A DNA stretch of 64,000 bases from Simmondsia chinensis. Taxonomy: Eukaryota; Streptophyta; Magnoliopsida; Caryophyllales; Simmondsiaceae. The notes below the pieces were generated by a model. The model made no database searches. It worked only from the letters and a program-made list of their open reading frames with translations, and was not told where the DNA came from. How positions within the stretch are numbered: the first letter of the stretch is position 1; each line of letters begins with the position of its first letter. Position numbers and translations under genes: made by a program. The DNA lies in NCBI GenBank assembly GCA_018398585.1, contig JAGTTD010000018.1, forward strand, positions 5,277,501 to 5,341,500, written 5' to 3'. This document shows, piece after piece, positions 35,230 to 47,078 of this stretch.

Positions 35230-36362
35230 TAATTGATATATTTTGGTTAGATGCAAGGACACTAGGATCTCCCTCGTGTATCGTGACGGTAACAGGCCAT
35301 CTGATAGGATTGCAGTTAGGGGAATTCAGCGTGGATGTAGAAGTTATGATGGGAATCCAAGCCTAGAGCTCTATACTGTTGTTTGTGCTGAAGCATTGAA
35401 TCAGCCCGACTATGATTGAACTCTTTAGCATTCTATTTAACTTCTTTAAAAGAAGTATTGTACAATTAATTAGATTATATTATAAGATAATATTCAATTA
35501 TTTAGTAGTATTTCTTATATTTTGAACATTAAAATTATATACAATTAATATACAACAACGTATTATGAAATTATTTTATTTAATATTTTGAAGTTGTCAC
35601 CTCTGAGATTAAGGATGTAGAACTTGGTTTGACCATGCACGTGGCTGAGATTTTACTATCAACGAAAGAAGTGGATCACAACTTGGCGACGACACCAAGA
35701 TTTTGTTGATATATCGACACTTATCTCTGTATTGGCACCCCAAATCATTATTTTATTTTTGATTATGATACATTTGAAATTTCAAAGGAACTAAAACTAT
35801 ATTATTTGCTAATGGTAAAAAATTAAAGGTTATGTTGCAATCCATAATCAATCAAAGCCCAAATTAATGAATAGATCAAGTATATTTTATATAATTTTGG
35901 TATAATCCATACAAGAATATGATTCACACAGCATAAGAAGATAGGGAGGAGAGAGAACTAAAGATAGAAAGGGGGCTAGAGAGAGGGAGAGAGACTCATA
36001 ATTTTCATCTATAACATACCTCTTTTCTAACTAAAGGTCTCTATGCGCGCGGGCCGGGCTTAGAGGGCGTGAAACTCATCACTACCTCGTAAGGGCGTTG
36101 AGACCATAGAGTTAGGGGAGGGATATAGTTGGAAATAAGTGTTGGAAATTTGGGATAGAGTGCTTCAATTTTGAAGTTTTGTGTTTTTTCCTCAATCTCA
36201 TATGGGAAAAATAGTGAAGGGGTGGTTAGTTTATATACTTCCCTCTCCCTATACTTGGTAAAGTATTGTGGGCCTAGAGTGGGTTTTGGGAACCACGCAT
36301 GCGAGCACGGTGGGTGTGGACCTTTTCTAATCTGGAATTTTATTTTTATGAACACTCTAATT
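35230..36362. other. Unassigned AT-rich stretch
   Basis: No recognisable gene. A purine-rich patch at 35940-36000 and a GC-rich patch (GCGCGCGGGCCGGGC) at 36043 suggest another element edge, but I could not pair any terminal repeat. Confidence 0.35.
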
Positions 36363-37137
36363 TATTTATCATTAACAAACTCCAGGGGAGTTCTAGGACT
36401 GTGCTCGAGGCTGTTTAGCTCGAGCTCGAGGGTCCCTTGTGTCCAATATCGAGTCTATTTGGCTCGAGCCCTTGGGCCTCTTGCTCGAGCTCAAGATACG
36501 TGTTTGACTACGTCTTTTTGCACTCTTTTTCATAACCGTTTTGGCCTTGCTTGTGCCTGGATTTTGTGCACCTCCATATCCACCAGTTTCCTTAACATGG
36601 CCGGATTTTTTACCCACAATCTTAACTAATTATTGCTTACAATTAAATATTTTTTGGCTATAAATATGGTGCTTTGGGAGGTTGTTCAGTACACAAAATA
36701 TACGACATATTTCCACAAAATTGATTCTTCCCTTTCTCTCTCAAATTCTCTCTGAGTTTCTTCTTCCATTACTATAGTTACTGGGCAAGTTAGGGCGTAC
36801 TCTAACCCATCACCCGAGAGTACATTCCTGTTGGGTGTTGTATTAACCTTGGGAGTCAAAGTGCCTGACGATCCCGTTTGTACCACAGCGGGGGCATAAG
36901 CAACTTATGGCAGTGGTGAACTCCACAGCAAGGCGACTTCCTTCGGTTCACTATTTCCTCTTTGATACTTTTTAATTTCAGTTGTTTAATTCTTGTATCA
37001 AGTCAAGTTGGCATAATAAGAGATTTATTGAGTTTAGCTTTGTCATTGTGTCATTTAAGTTTTTCTTGCCCCCATATCGAGTTAGACTTGGTGTCTCAAA
37101 TTTGAGAATTTGATTGCTCATTTACCATATTTTCCCA
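36363..37137 (+). repeat. Probable 5' LTR of a copia element
   Basis: The segment precedes copia gag and ends TTTTCCCAACA. It contains a TATA box in GGCTATAAATATGGTGC (about 36657) and a CT-rich leader after it. The first 330 bases resemble 40742-41080, with shared TTAGCTCGAGCTCGAG-like, CCATATCCACCAGTTTCCT and TATA blocks. I could not find a standard PBS after it. Confidence 0.55.
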
Positions 37138-37174
37138 ACAATCTAAGTTGTTTATTAAAATAAATAATTAAAAA

Positions 37175-38620
37175 CATGGCTAAAACTAGTTTTATCATAC
37201 CCGACATGTCAAAGACTAAACCTTTAGACGGGAAAAACTATAAAATTTAGTCTGATAAGATGGAGTTTTTTCTTAGGTAAATTGATGTCCATTACACCCT
37301 CTTAAGTGACAGGGCTCCTCCTAGGTCGAGCCGAGACTTTGAGAAAGATAATCGAACCTGTAGGGGAATGTTGCTGCATTATGTGACAGCCCCTCTATAC
37401 CAGATTTATAATAAGATGAAAAATGCTAAGGAAATCTAGGAGGCTTTGCGTAATAAGTATGGAATGGATGATAGACAAGTAAGAAGTATGTATGCGCTAA
37501 GTGGTTGTCTTTCACGATGACCGATAATAGACCTATTCTGGATAATGTGGGGGTGTCTAGCTAAAGTAGAGATTCTTGAGTTTAAAAGAAGCAAAATTGG
37601 TCCTAAAACTTTAGATGATATCTTCGTTGGTTATGCCCTGAATAGTGCTGCATATAGATTCATGCTTTTAAATGATTCGAGCCCGGGGCTTGATAAAATA
37701 ATGGAATCTCGAGATGCTGAATTCTTCAAGAATAAGTTTCCCTTGAAAGAACCTATGCATGCTTCACTACCTGATTCTATTCCCATTGAATCTACATCAT
37801 CATCTAGCCATGCGCCCCCTAAACTCAAGGTTCAGGAATTTAGAAGAAGTAAGAGGGCTTGAACTGAGACTAGTTTTGGATCTAACTTCATAATTGCCTT
37901 TTTGTCTGAGCATCATGATTTTGATGAACATGTTGGAAGTGCAATCATGCTAGAGGAAGATCGCAAGACATATGATGAGGCCATGAGAACCATATATGCT
38001 CCTTTTTGGAGAGAGGCCATACGTAATGAGTTAAAACGAGCAATAACACTTAGGTATTAATGGACCTTCCTAGAAGATGCAAACCTATAGGGTGTAAGTG
38101 GGTATTCAGAAAGAAAATAAGGATTGATTTGTCCATAGAAATGTTTAAGGCTAGGCTGGTGGACAAAAGGTACACACAGAAATAAGGAATAAACTTCTTT
38201 AAGACTTACTTACTTGTAACTAAGATTGCCACTATGAGAGCCATGTTAGCTCAAGAGTCCATACATAACCTTGTAGTATACCAAGTAGACATAAAAACCA
38301 CATTTATGAATGGTGACCTTGAAGAAGAAATTTATATGGAACAACTCAAGGGGTTTGAGGTTCCTAATATGAAGCATAAAGTGTGTAAACTTGTTAAGTC
38401 CTTGTATGGCCTTAAACAAGATCCTAAACAATGGCATCAAAAATTTGGTTGTACCCTAGTCACACATGGTCTTGTTGTAAATAGTGGGGATGCATGTATA
38501 TATTCAAATCATGTTGATAATGGCTGTGATTATCTGTTTGTATGTTGATGACATGCTTATCTTTGGCACGAGTGTGAATGTTGTGAATGACACTAAGTAG
38601 TGGCAGATATAGGATTTTGA
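37175..38620 (+). pseudogene. copia gag-pol relic
   Basis: It opens with a copia gag N-terminus (MAKTSFIIPDMSKTKPLDG) with stops every few dozen codons. Next are KFDKD-like and NRTCRGMLLHYV blocks. From 37545 a post-integrase block with VGYALNSAAYRF and SRDAEFF follows, so protease and most of integrase are deleted. RT reads DIKTTFMNGDLEEEIYMEQ and CKLVKSLYGLKQDPKQWHQKF (38290-38440). The catalytic YVDDMLIFG is intact near 38540-38565, in a shifted frame. It ends near 38620 without RNase H. Confidence 0.85.
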
Positions 38621-38788
38621 TTGAAAGTGGGCCTGAATTAAAAATTAATTTCACTTTTCACTTCATTCAATTTATTAGTTGTATATTTTTTTCTATATTT
38701 TTATCCGTAATCAAAATTTAGCTCTTAATCAATAATCAATATATAAGAAATTTTTGAGATAATGTTATTTAAGGTGTCCACCCATACA

Positions 38789-38792
38789 AACA

Positions 38793-38851
<59 letters not shown>
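38789..38851. repeat. (AC)n then (AT)n microsatellite
   Basis: A run of about 25 AC units followed by a short AT run. Confidence 0.97.
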
Positions 38852-39069
38852 GGAAAAGTAATAATTTTTCAAATTCAATTCACACTTAAGTTGGGTTCTC
38901 ATCATCATTTAAATTATTTTTATAAATTTCTCACTGGATAATATACTTTTGTTGATATACATAATAAAAGAAAGATAATTTTAAATGGTAAATCCAAATT
39001 TTAAAATTTAGTTTTCAACCATTACACAAAAGATATTACACATTTTTCCTACAAGTAATTTTGCTAAAC
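38852..39069. other. Unassigned AT-rich stretch
   Basis: No feature seen apart from the flanking microsatellite and the target duplication of the LINE that follows. Confidence 0.4.
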
Positions 39070-39912
39070 ATAATTCATGAGCTCTATAAGACGGTAGTGA
39101 GACCGGCTATGTCCTATAGGGTAGAGTGCTGGCTAGTTAAGCACCATCACACGCAGAAGATGAAGGTGGCGGAAATGAGGATGTTGAGATGGATTTGTGG
39201 TCACAAGGAAGGATAGGATCAGGAAATGAAGTTATAAGAAGTAAATTAGGCATGTCCCCAATTGAGGATGAGCTGCGGGAGTAATGTTTGCGATGGTTTG
39301 GGCATGTTAGGAGGAGACCGGACACTGCCCCTGTCAAGAGATGCGAACAATTCTATATTATAGAAAGGAAAAGAGGAAGAGATGGGCCAAAGAAGAGTTA
39401 GATGGAGGCGATTCGAAAGGACCTTGCCTATCTCAACCTAAACGAGGAGACGGCCCTAGATAGAGTTCAATGGAGGATTAGTACAGGTATACCCGATGTA
39501 GTGGTTTAGGAGCGATGAGCACTTCTAAGCTAGTACTGGCGCCACCAGGCTTCTTGCATGCCTGTCTATTTATAGGCAGTTCTGCCTTGCTATTCATTGC
39601 TTACACTCTATATATGCTTGCTTTTTATTGTTATATAGGCTCTCTTCCCTAAATGCTTGTTTTCTTTTGCTTTTTGCTCTTGCTTCAATGCCTCCATGCT
39701 TCTATGCTTTTCATGCTCTCCATACTTTCCATACTGTTCACACTTATCAGGTTGGAGGTCCTCGGAAACAGCCTCTCGTTAGGGTATTTCCCTTATGGGG
39801 TAAGGTTGCGTACATCCCCCCCCCCCCCCCCCCCCCCCCCCAAAAAAAAACCCTGCTCCCGCATGAGACCTTGAAGCATTGGGCCTCTTGTTGTTGTTGT
39901 ATAACTCATGAG
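39070..39912 (+). mobile_element. RTE-type LINE, 5'-truncated, with target-site duplication
   Basis: A 12-bp direct repeat (ATAATTCATGAG at 39070-39081; ATAACTCATGAG at 39901-39912) flanks the insert 39082-39900. The first 450 bases encode the end of an RTE-clade RT protein with stops: VVRPAMSYRVECWLVK, VAEMRMLRWICGH, and later LRWFGH-like and DRVQW-like blocks. A TGCTT-rich 3' UTR follows. The last 150 bases are the tail TTGGAGGTCCTCGGAAACAG ... GCGTACATC ... GCATGAG ... TTGTTGTTGTTG. The same tail is on the short elements at 46.4, 47.1, 48.2, 52.0, 58.5 and 60.2 kb. It has 26 C and 9 A in a run at 39816-39850. Confidence 0.9.
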
Positions 39913-40741
39913 ATAAATTTTTTATTCATAAGATGAATAAATTTATTTTACCAAATAATATTCATGAGATGAATTTTATACTTGTGAGAATTTAAAAAAT
40001 AAAAAAGAAAAAAGAAAAAATTGCATGGAACACAGTGTGCAATCCGTGTACACTCGAACGGGCCAACCACTGCGAGCCCAGATGGTTATCCGCTCCCCTT
40101 AAGCACGACGAATCGAGAAGTCCCACATGGCGCTTATATTTAAATAGAAAAAAGAAAAGGGGTGTCGCTAATTTCATGTTGATGTTATAGACAAAGTTAT
40201 TATATTTAAATAGAAAAAAGAAAAGGGGTGACCTCAGCAAACCTTTTTTTTTTTTAATTTAATCCTGCGATTGAGCCGTGAGAAAAAAGATGTATTTTTT
40301 TTAGGCTTTGGAACATAGTTTTCTCCCATGAAAAAAATCCTAAAAGTATTTTAGGGGTTTTCTAAATTAATATTTAGCATAATTTTTCTAAAAAATTATT
40401 TTTTAAAGTTTAAAAAACTAAATATTTTGAGAGTCCACTCTCCAAGTGTCAAGGGGTCATTGCCGAGATGATCTTGTGGTCTGGATGACTCCTCTCAGGC
40501 GACAATTGCAGTCTACAATTTAGGTATTTTTATTAACCTTTCTTTTAAAGCTTTTCTTTAATTTTCACAATTTATGCTTTTGCTTCAATGTTTATTATGC
40601 TTAGATATTCCATGTTCATTATGTTTATATTATAATAGAGGTCCTTTATATTTAAAATTAAAGAATTTAATGTTATTTCCGCTGCACTTAATCGAACCAT
40701 TCTAAGTAAAATTTAGTTTCCGAAATTAAATTTTCCCAACA
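39913..40741. other. Unassigned stretch with a 31-bp direct repeat
   Basis: A 31-bp sequence starting TTATATTTAAATAGAAAAAA occurs at about 40134 and 40200. The last 300 bases end TTTTCCCAACA, as does the copia LTR at 37137, and may be part of a related LTR. Confidence 0.45.
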
Positions 40742-41080
40742 GTAAACAAACTCGAGGTCAATTCTGGTCTCTGGGTAATGTTTGAGGTCTTTAGCGCGAG
40801 CTTGAGTTACCTTCCTCATATGACTTTTAGGGTGCCACCTCGAGGTACTATTATGTGCACCAGTATCTAGGCTCAAGGCTACAAGCTCGAGCTTGAGCAA
40901 GCGTCTTTGACTATGTTAACTCCTACTCTTTCTATAACTATTTTTTTTTATAATTGAAGCCGAATTTTTGGGTCCCTCATATCCGCCACTTTCCTAGTTG
41001 AGCCAGACTCTTAGGCATTATCTTTTCCTTAACGTGCAAGTATTTCTTATATAAATGTCGTGCTTTCATGGGTCCTTAAT
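40742..41080 (+). repeat. LTR fragment related to the copia 5' LTR
   Basis: About 340 bases resemble the start of 36363-36700, including the AACAAACTC start, GAGCTTGAG-rich part, CATATCCGCCACTTTCCTAG and TATATAAATGTCGTGCTTTC. It stops just after the TATA region. It could be the 3' LTR of the copia element, truncated at its right side. Confidence 0.5.
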
Positions 41081-41344
41081 GAAGGTCCAAAGAGCAACCT
41101 GGGCGGTAAATTAGGTTCTTTTGTGATAAGAGAAAAATTAAACTTTATGAACCAAAAATTAAATTGAAAGTTAGATAATGAATATGAAATGAAAAAGATA
41201 AAGGCAAGAATAAACTGATGCACTAAAATTTTTATAGCTGTTTGTAGTGTCATGAATAGATATTTAGATATATCCTAATATAGATTCATCTCTTTGAGCC
41301 ATGAGCAACCGAGCCACCTCTCTCAAAAAAGCTGGATTAAAAAA

Positions 41345-41640
41345 AAGGCTTATGTAGCATAGATAAGAAATTGGGAATGGAATGTTGAACAACCTTTCTT
41401 TAAACTCTTATTGCTAAAATAATGAAGAAGCAAAGGGAACAATAGTTAATCCTAATTCTGATAGCTCGAGAATAAAAAGAAAAAAAAAAAGTTGATGCAG
41501 CATAGATAAGAAGACATTTGGAATTGAAGGTTGAACAACGTTCCTTTAAACTCTTATTGCTCAAATCATTAAGAAGCAAATGGGAAAATTTAATCCTAAT
41601 TCTCACAGCCCGAGAATAGGAGAAAACAAATGAACACATA
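41345..41640. repeat. Tandem duplication, about 145-bp period
   Basis: Two units share GATGCAGCATAGATAAGAAG-like, GTTGAACAAC and TTTAAACTCTTATTGCT blocks. The wording resembles the LTR at 56747, so it may be a relic of that LTR type. Confidence 0.7.
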
Positions 41641-41715
41641 AAATTCTAAGAGAAAGTTGAATAAATTAATGCTAAATAAAACCTTAGTCTTCCTTTTATA
41701 TCTAATACATCATCT

Positions 41716-43575
41716 ACTCTATAAGTTGTAATAAGCTATAGTTATACAGTATCTCATACTATCAGTCTATTCGACACAAGTTATCTACTATAATTTTAGA
41801 ACACTTCCTATAACATCTTACACAACAAACCTTTTGATATATAAATGTGGCTCGTCATATGAATCTTACAATATTCAATAATACATTATTGATCATTTCT
41901 ACAACCTTTTGTAGTAAATAAAAAAATGAATTCTCCTCAAATCACCCACTTAGATGTAATCAAAGTGACTTAATATAATTACCTAACTGATCCAAACTTT
42001 AGTCTTTAATTCTTTGAACTTTTCACAAGATTCAAGACTTTAGTCTTCATCGGTATATCCATATATTAACTTACAAAGTAGTCATTCATAAACATTTCAA
42101 GAAATACTCATAGCATCCGCTCGCTTGAGCTTTCAACAGTCCGTAAATATTTTGTGTACAAGTTCTAGAAGCTTAGTGGCTTATTGCCTTTACACTTAAA
42201 GGCTCTTTCAGTCACCATTAGTTTTAAAATGATTCGGATAAGACAAATCAAATTAGTTTTGGATCATATTAAATTAATGTCACTTAAGATCAAGTGCCAC
42301 TCAAAAGCTATATGGACTTCAGGATATTCTTCTCTTAAATGGTTACATAGCTACTAATAAATTGCCATTAACATAGTTGTTGACTAAAAGAAGTCAACTA
42401 TCTACTAATATACCTTCTAACTAAACATTTTATTTACTTAACTATAAGTCCATTTTCTAAAAAATAACTGAAAACTATTTTAAAACAAATAGCAGATAGA
42501 AATCAAATTTCTAAAGAAATTAGAATATTGAGATAGTTATTTAAAATCAAAACTATATTCCTTAAACTACCATCTCTTGGTGCCCATACTAAAAACCTAT
42601 TCACTAGAACACTAATGAACTACCTTCCAATCGTAACTAGAGGAAACAAGATATCGAATACCTTGGCATATTAGCTTTCTAGTCTTAGCAACAACAGTAT
42701 CTAAGTACCTAGGCAATCCCTTTTTAATACTTATGTCCAATGCTTTTATAAAAGAGAGAACTATTTTCACTCATGTTTTACTCTACCCTTTAGAGGTTCC
42801 TAATTCCTGAAATAGATGCTTAAACTAAGTGAACTTTTTCCTTAGTTCTCATGCTACTAGTTATCTAATCACACACTTCTTACAAGTATCTGATCATCTC
42901 TACTATAGTTGACAAGTCAAGTATCTTATACTAGAACACATTCGACATCTAATGTCCAAATATTTCATATGACAAACTCATTAGTCTTGTTTAATGTTCC
43001 TAACATTCTTTCTAATTTAGTAGATATACTAGCAAAAAACTAGAGAACTCAGAGAATCTACTAGTGCACCACATGTTCTAAGACATATTAAATCACAATG
43101 AGCAAAATAGAATAAACAACTAATATAGACATCAGTTATTGATTGCAATGGACTGCCAAAAGTTCAAGTGAACGGAAGCGGATGAGTATCTTTTAAAATG
43201 TTTATGAATGACTACTTGGTAAGTTGATATATGGATATGCTTGTGAAGACTAAAATCTTGAAACATTTGAAGGGTTCAAAAAATTATAAACTTAAGTTGG
43301 AATAAGTTAGGTAACTATATCAAGTCACCTTGATTAGATGAAGTGCAGGTTTCAGGATAATTCTTATTTTTCCTTGTTACAAAGAGTTGTAGAAAGGATC
43401 AATAATATGTTATTGAATATGGTAAGATTCGTATGGCGAGTTACATTTACATATCAAAAGGTTTGCTATGTAAGATGTTTTAGAAAGTGTTTTAAAAGTA
43501 TAACAGACTGCTTGTGTTAGATAAATTAATAATATGAGATATTATGACACTACAGCTTGTTAGATATATATTCAA
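41716..43575. repeat. Large imperfect inverted repeat, about 425-bp arms
   Basis: The arm 41716-42141 matches the reverse complement of 43147-43575, for example CATCTTACACAACAAACCTT (41817) against its complement near 43460, and AGTAGTCATTCATAAACATT (42081) against 43200. About 1.0 kb separates the arms. No TG...CA ends or coding sequence are seen. It may be two copies of one repeat in opposite orientation, or a hairpin-forming element. Confidence 0.75.
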
Positions 43576-43789
43576 CCACGCTATTGTCACACTAAGTACA
43601 TGAGAGCTTTGGTTTAGTGGGAGGATAGTTAGAGTCATCTGACATATTCATGTCTTCAGTCTTAATGGTTAAGCATGATGGTGAATATGATCATGTAGAC
43701 TACAATGAAACAATTATGTATAACGATGCAGACCAATGGGTCGGGTTAATAAAAGTTAAATTAAAGTAATTGTATTTTAACTAAGTCTG

Positions 43790-44195
43790 GGAACTTGTAG
43801 AAGTGTCGAAAGACATTAAGTCCAGTAGATATGATCTGAATGGATCTACAAGTATAAAGAGTACATTGGACAAGAAGGCAGAGACCTTCAAGGCTAGATT
43901 GACAGCAATGGGTTAATACCTTATAAGAAGGAATCGTCTTTGATGAGCCTTTCTAACCAGATGCTATGCTTAAGTCCATAAAGATACTCACATCTATTGT
44001 ATTTCATATGATGAGATACGGGAAATGGAAGTCAAGACAACATTTTCTCAATGGTCATCTTGAAAAGGTTTTGTATATGATACAACTAGACAAAATTGTT
44101 GCCAAGAGTCAGCAGCATATAGCATGCAAACTGATGAAGTCTATTTGTAGACTTAAACAAGCATCTTGTTCATTGAATAGTTTATTCGATGACGG
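43790..44195 (+). pseudogene. copia RT fragment
   Basis: Scattered frames read copia RT N-terminal blocks: KAETFKARLTAMG, then IKILTSIVFH, HFLNGHLEKVLYMIQ and CKLMKSICRLKQASCS, which correspond to the KARLVAKG, ILLAIAA, TAFLNGNLEE and KSIYGLKQASRSW blocks of the family. The catalytic YVDD is absent. Many stops. Confidence 0.75.
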
Positions 44196-44309
44196 CTAAT
44201 CAAGTCCTAGGGATTTGAATTAATGGTTAGTAAACCATTGGTGTGCGAGTAACATGACAAGAAAGTATAGATTTTCTAAGTTCTGTATATATATATAGAT
44301 TTAAAAAAA

Positions 44310-44392
44310 AAAATTGGCCTGGCCAGACCCAGTCCCGGGCCCGGTTCTGCTGGGCAAAAGCCAGGCCTAGGCCTGGCCAGACCTGGGCCTAT
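44310..44392. other. GC-rich palindromic patch, MITE remnant
   Basis: GGCCTGGCCAGACC occurs twice around a CCCGGGCCCGG core. Such GGCC-rich palindromes are typical of the ends of non-autonomous hAT elements, but no TIR pair is present. It is cut on the right by the RTE LINE. Confidence 0.35.
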
Positions 44393-44990
44393 AAGCTAAA
44401 GGTGGCAGAGATAAAGATGTTATAGTAGACATGTGGATAAAAAAGGAAAGGCATGATAAAAAATAACGCTATAAAAAACAAATTAGGCATGGCTCCCATT
44501 AAAGGTAAGTCGAGAGAGCAACGTTAATGGTTGGGGCATGTTAGGAGGAAACTGACAACTAAACCTATTACAAAGTGTGAACAACTATATCTTACATACT
44601 GGAAGAGAGATAGAGGTAGGACAAATAAAAGTTGGATGGAGATGATTAGACATGCCCGTACCCACTTAAAGCTTACTAAAGAAATGTCCTCAGATAGAGC
44701 CAAGTGGCAGTTAAAAATACCTGCAGTCGACCCAACTATTAGGAGAGAGGAGTAGACCAATGCTAGTTCACAGTGCCTTTAGGCTTTATATCTTTTATTT
44801 TACTACTTCATTTGACTTGAGTAGTGTTTTTTTTTTTTTTTTTTTACATGACTTTTTTTTTGAGCGGAGACCCTTCAGAAACTGCTTCTTTATAAGGTAG
44901 CTACCTATAAGGATAAGATTGTGTACCCTCCTCAAATCCTTCCTTAGAGGGAGCCTCTTTAAGGCACTAAGTTGGTAAGAAAAGAGGAGT
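44393..44990 (+). mobile_element. RTE-type LINE, 5'-truncated, older copy
   Basis: It resembles 39150-39890: VAEIKML-like start, then the block CGTTAATGGTTGGGGCATGT, a KLTTKPITKCEQLYLTYWKR-like stretch and RAKWQLKIPA, followed by a T-rich 3' UTR. The family tail is strongly diverged (GAGACCCTTCAGAAACTGCT ... GGGAGCCTCTTTAAGGCACT). It lacks TTG repeats at its end. No target duplication is clear. Confidence 0.78.
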
Positions 44991-45023
44991 TAGAAGCATC
45001 TTTTAAGAAGAGTCCACCTCAAC

Positions 45024-45614
45024 TAGGGATGTAATCAAGTCGAGTATCTTAGTACTCGACTCGGACTCAATTAACTATATAGGTACTCAAACTCGTACTT
45101 AACTTGAGTTGAGTATTAAATTTTGCTCCAACTCGTACTCGATTAATTATTCGAGTCCTCAACTCAACTGGAGTACTCGTTTATTACGTATAATAAAGTT
45201 CTGCATATTCGCTCCATTATAATATTATTCCTTATGCCTGACCATTATTTGTACTCAACTCGGTTATGCGGTTATTGCTTATACTACATTTAACAAAGAA
45301 AAACATAAATCACCAATATTTTAATATCCAATTCCTCTTTCATTAATATAAACTATATTTGAGTACATCAAACGAGTAATTATCAATTGTAACTCGAGTA
45401 TATCGAACGAAGCCAAATATCGAGTCAAGTACCTTCGAGTAATGGATCGAGTAAATAATCGAGAATCGAGTCGAGTATTGAACTACTCTAACTCGCACTC
45501 GTTTATTAATCGACTATGTTTTGATATTCCAACTCGAACTCAAACTGGGTTATTTCGAGTTTGAGTCAGGTTTATTCAAGCTACTCGCAAGGGCTCGGAT
45601 CATTTACACCCCTA
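45024..45614. mobile_element. hAT-like MITE with TAGGG ends
   Basis: Starts TAGGGATGTAATCAA and ends TTTACACCCCTA; these are imperfect inverted repeats. The interior repeats ACTCGA/TCGAGT motifs on both strands. Flanking 8-mers ACCTCAAC and GCCCCTAC match at five of eight positions, so the target duplication is weak. No coding sequence. Confidence 0.6.
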
Positions 45615-45618
45615 GCCC

Positions 45619-46070
45619 CTACGCATTAGCCATCACAATAGCGCCTAGACCGGAACTAGGTTGATGAATCCCTTGGACCATTGAATCCACTTGATGATCT
45701 TTCTTTGTAACCCCAGCCAACTGCAACATTTGCTTCCCTAAAATAGTAGGTAAATTTGACAGGAGTTCCAACATGAGTAGTCTTTGCACATCCTGAGTAA
45801 CATTTTGAATCTGCCCAGGGGGGTTGATCATTCCTTTGAGCACCTTGATGAAAACCTCATCATCTCCTTCTATTTGAATCATTCAAAATCCCAAATCAAC
45901 TGTGCCTAATGGCCATCTCTCGTTCCTACAGCTTCTGCAGCAATTACACTTGCTTTCTCAAACCGATACTTTCCAGCTGTAATGAAGCGCCTACTCTCAT
46001 CCCTGATAATATAGCCAGTAGCAACCAATTTGTCATTCTTAATGCCATCAAAATTCACCTTCACAAATCC
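45619..46070 (-). pseudogene. LINE-type RNase H domain fragment
   Basis: The minus strand reads KVNFDGIKNDKLVATGYIIR, then FITAGKYRF and AAEAVGTRDG, a stop, and in a new frame IQIEGDDEVFIKVLKG with NPPGQIQNVTQDV. This is the RNase H-like domain (RVT_3) found at the C-terminus of plant LINE proteins or as stand-alone remnants. The first catalytic Asp (FDG) and the GD block are present. The frameshift and stop make it non-functional. Confidence 0.75.
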
Positions 46071-46430
46071 CAAATTTGAAGTCTGCCATTTAACCTACAC
46101 CTTTTCATGCTCTTAATCAAATAACCCAGCAAAAATACACATCCCTAATAGGATAGCCATCTACATTAGATGGGTCTCTTTTCATTTTGGGTCAAAAGTG
46201 GAATCCACAACTCATTTTAACAATGATATTAGATTTAGATAGGCTATTTTTCCATAAAAAATATGAAGCATATTTAATTTAAATACTAAACTTGTGTCAA
46301 ATAAGACGTTAAAATTACAAATTCTAAAAGTGTAATTAACTAATTTATGATAAAGTAATAATTTTTTAATTAATATATTAATGTATAATGAAATATAGTT
46401 CTTAATACGGATTTTTTTTATAAAAATTTT
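46071..46430. other. Unassigned AT-rich stretch
   Basis: No feature recognised. Confidence 0.4.
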
Positions 46431-46690
46431 TGCCTGATTTTTGCTTGATGTGGCTTGCTTTATGTCTTGTGTCTTGTGTGCTTTGTGTCTGTTGTCTTGA
46501 TCGCTTTGCGCTTTTCTGTTACCAGGTTTCTTGCTCTCTGCGGCGAACCACTCTCTCAGGCTGGGGGTCCTCGGAAACAACCTCTCTTTAGGGTAGGCCC
46601 CTGAAGGGGGAAGGCTACGTACATCTACCCCTCCCAGACTCTGCTTTTGCGGGAGCCCTTGCAGGCACTGGGTTTGTTGTTGTTTGTTGT
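46431..46690 (+). mobile_element. Short RTE-tail retroelement copy
   Basis: About 110 bases of TGCTT/TTGTG-rich sequence precede the full RTE tail (GGGGTCCTCGGAAACAACCT ... CTACGTACATCTACC ... GCGGGAGCCCT ... TTGTTGTTG). Flanks begin ACGGATTTTT (46407) and ACGGAAAATTTT (46691), which looks like an A/T-rich target duplication. It is either a 5'-truncated RTE LINE or a SINE. Confidence 0.75.
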
Positions 46691-47078
46691 ACGGAAAATT
46701 TTTTTTTTTTTTTAAATGCGAACTAATCATTTTGGATTTTCTTTTCACCTAACTCTTCAAGTGGAAACGAAAAGCATTTACCTTGCATTAATGGTTTTTT
46801 TCTACTCAACCTGAGGGGCTAATTTTTTATTTTTTATTTTTTATTTTTAAGCATTTAATGATGGGGAGAATGCAAAACGGCGTCACTGACATTCCTAGCC
46901 AATGAAAATGATGACAATTTGACAATGAAGAATGTAGAATTGTAATCTCTACAAGCCTAACCTGATCTTAGTAGAAGACCTGGTTTCAATTACTACAACC
47001 ACAGAATAGAAGCTCTAACTTTTGAGTTTTTACCTAATTATAGATGAGAACACAAAAATATTTTAATTTTTGGTTTTG
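46691..47078. other. Unassigned, T-rich
   Basis: Contains a T run near 46700 and repeated TTTTTATTTTT near 46825. No gene seen. Confidence 0.4.

Noticed and set aside
36171..36629. 152-codon open stretch as a host gene
   Set aside because: It crosses into the copia LTR, has no domain or codon pattern of a gene, and is low in complexity.
38789..38851. Functional Z-DNA or regulatory element at the AC repeat
   Set aside because: It is an ordinary microsatellite, with nothing nearby that it could regulate.
39628..39936. Small Pro-rich or membrane protein genes
   Set aside because: The frames arise from the TGCTT-rich 3' UTR and the C run of the RTE LINE.
46212..46748. 178-codon minus-strand open stretch
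   Set aside because: It reads the antisense of an RTE tail and AT-rich flank; no domain, and the tail is explained by the retroelement.
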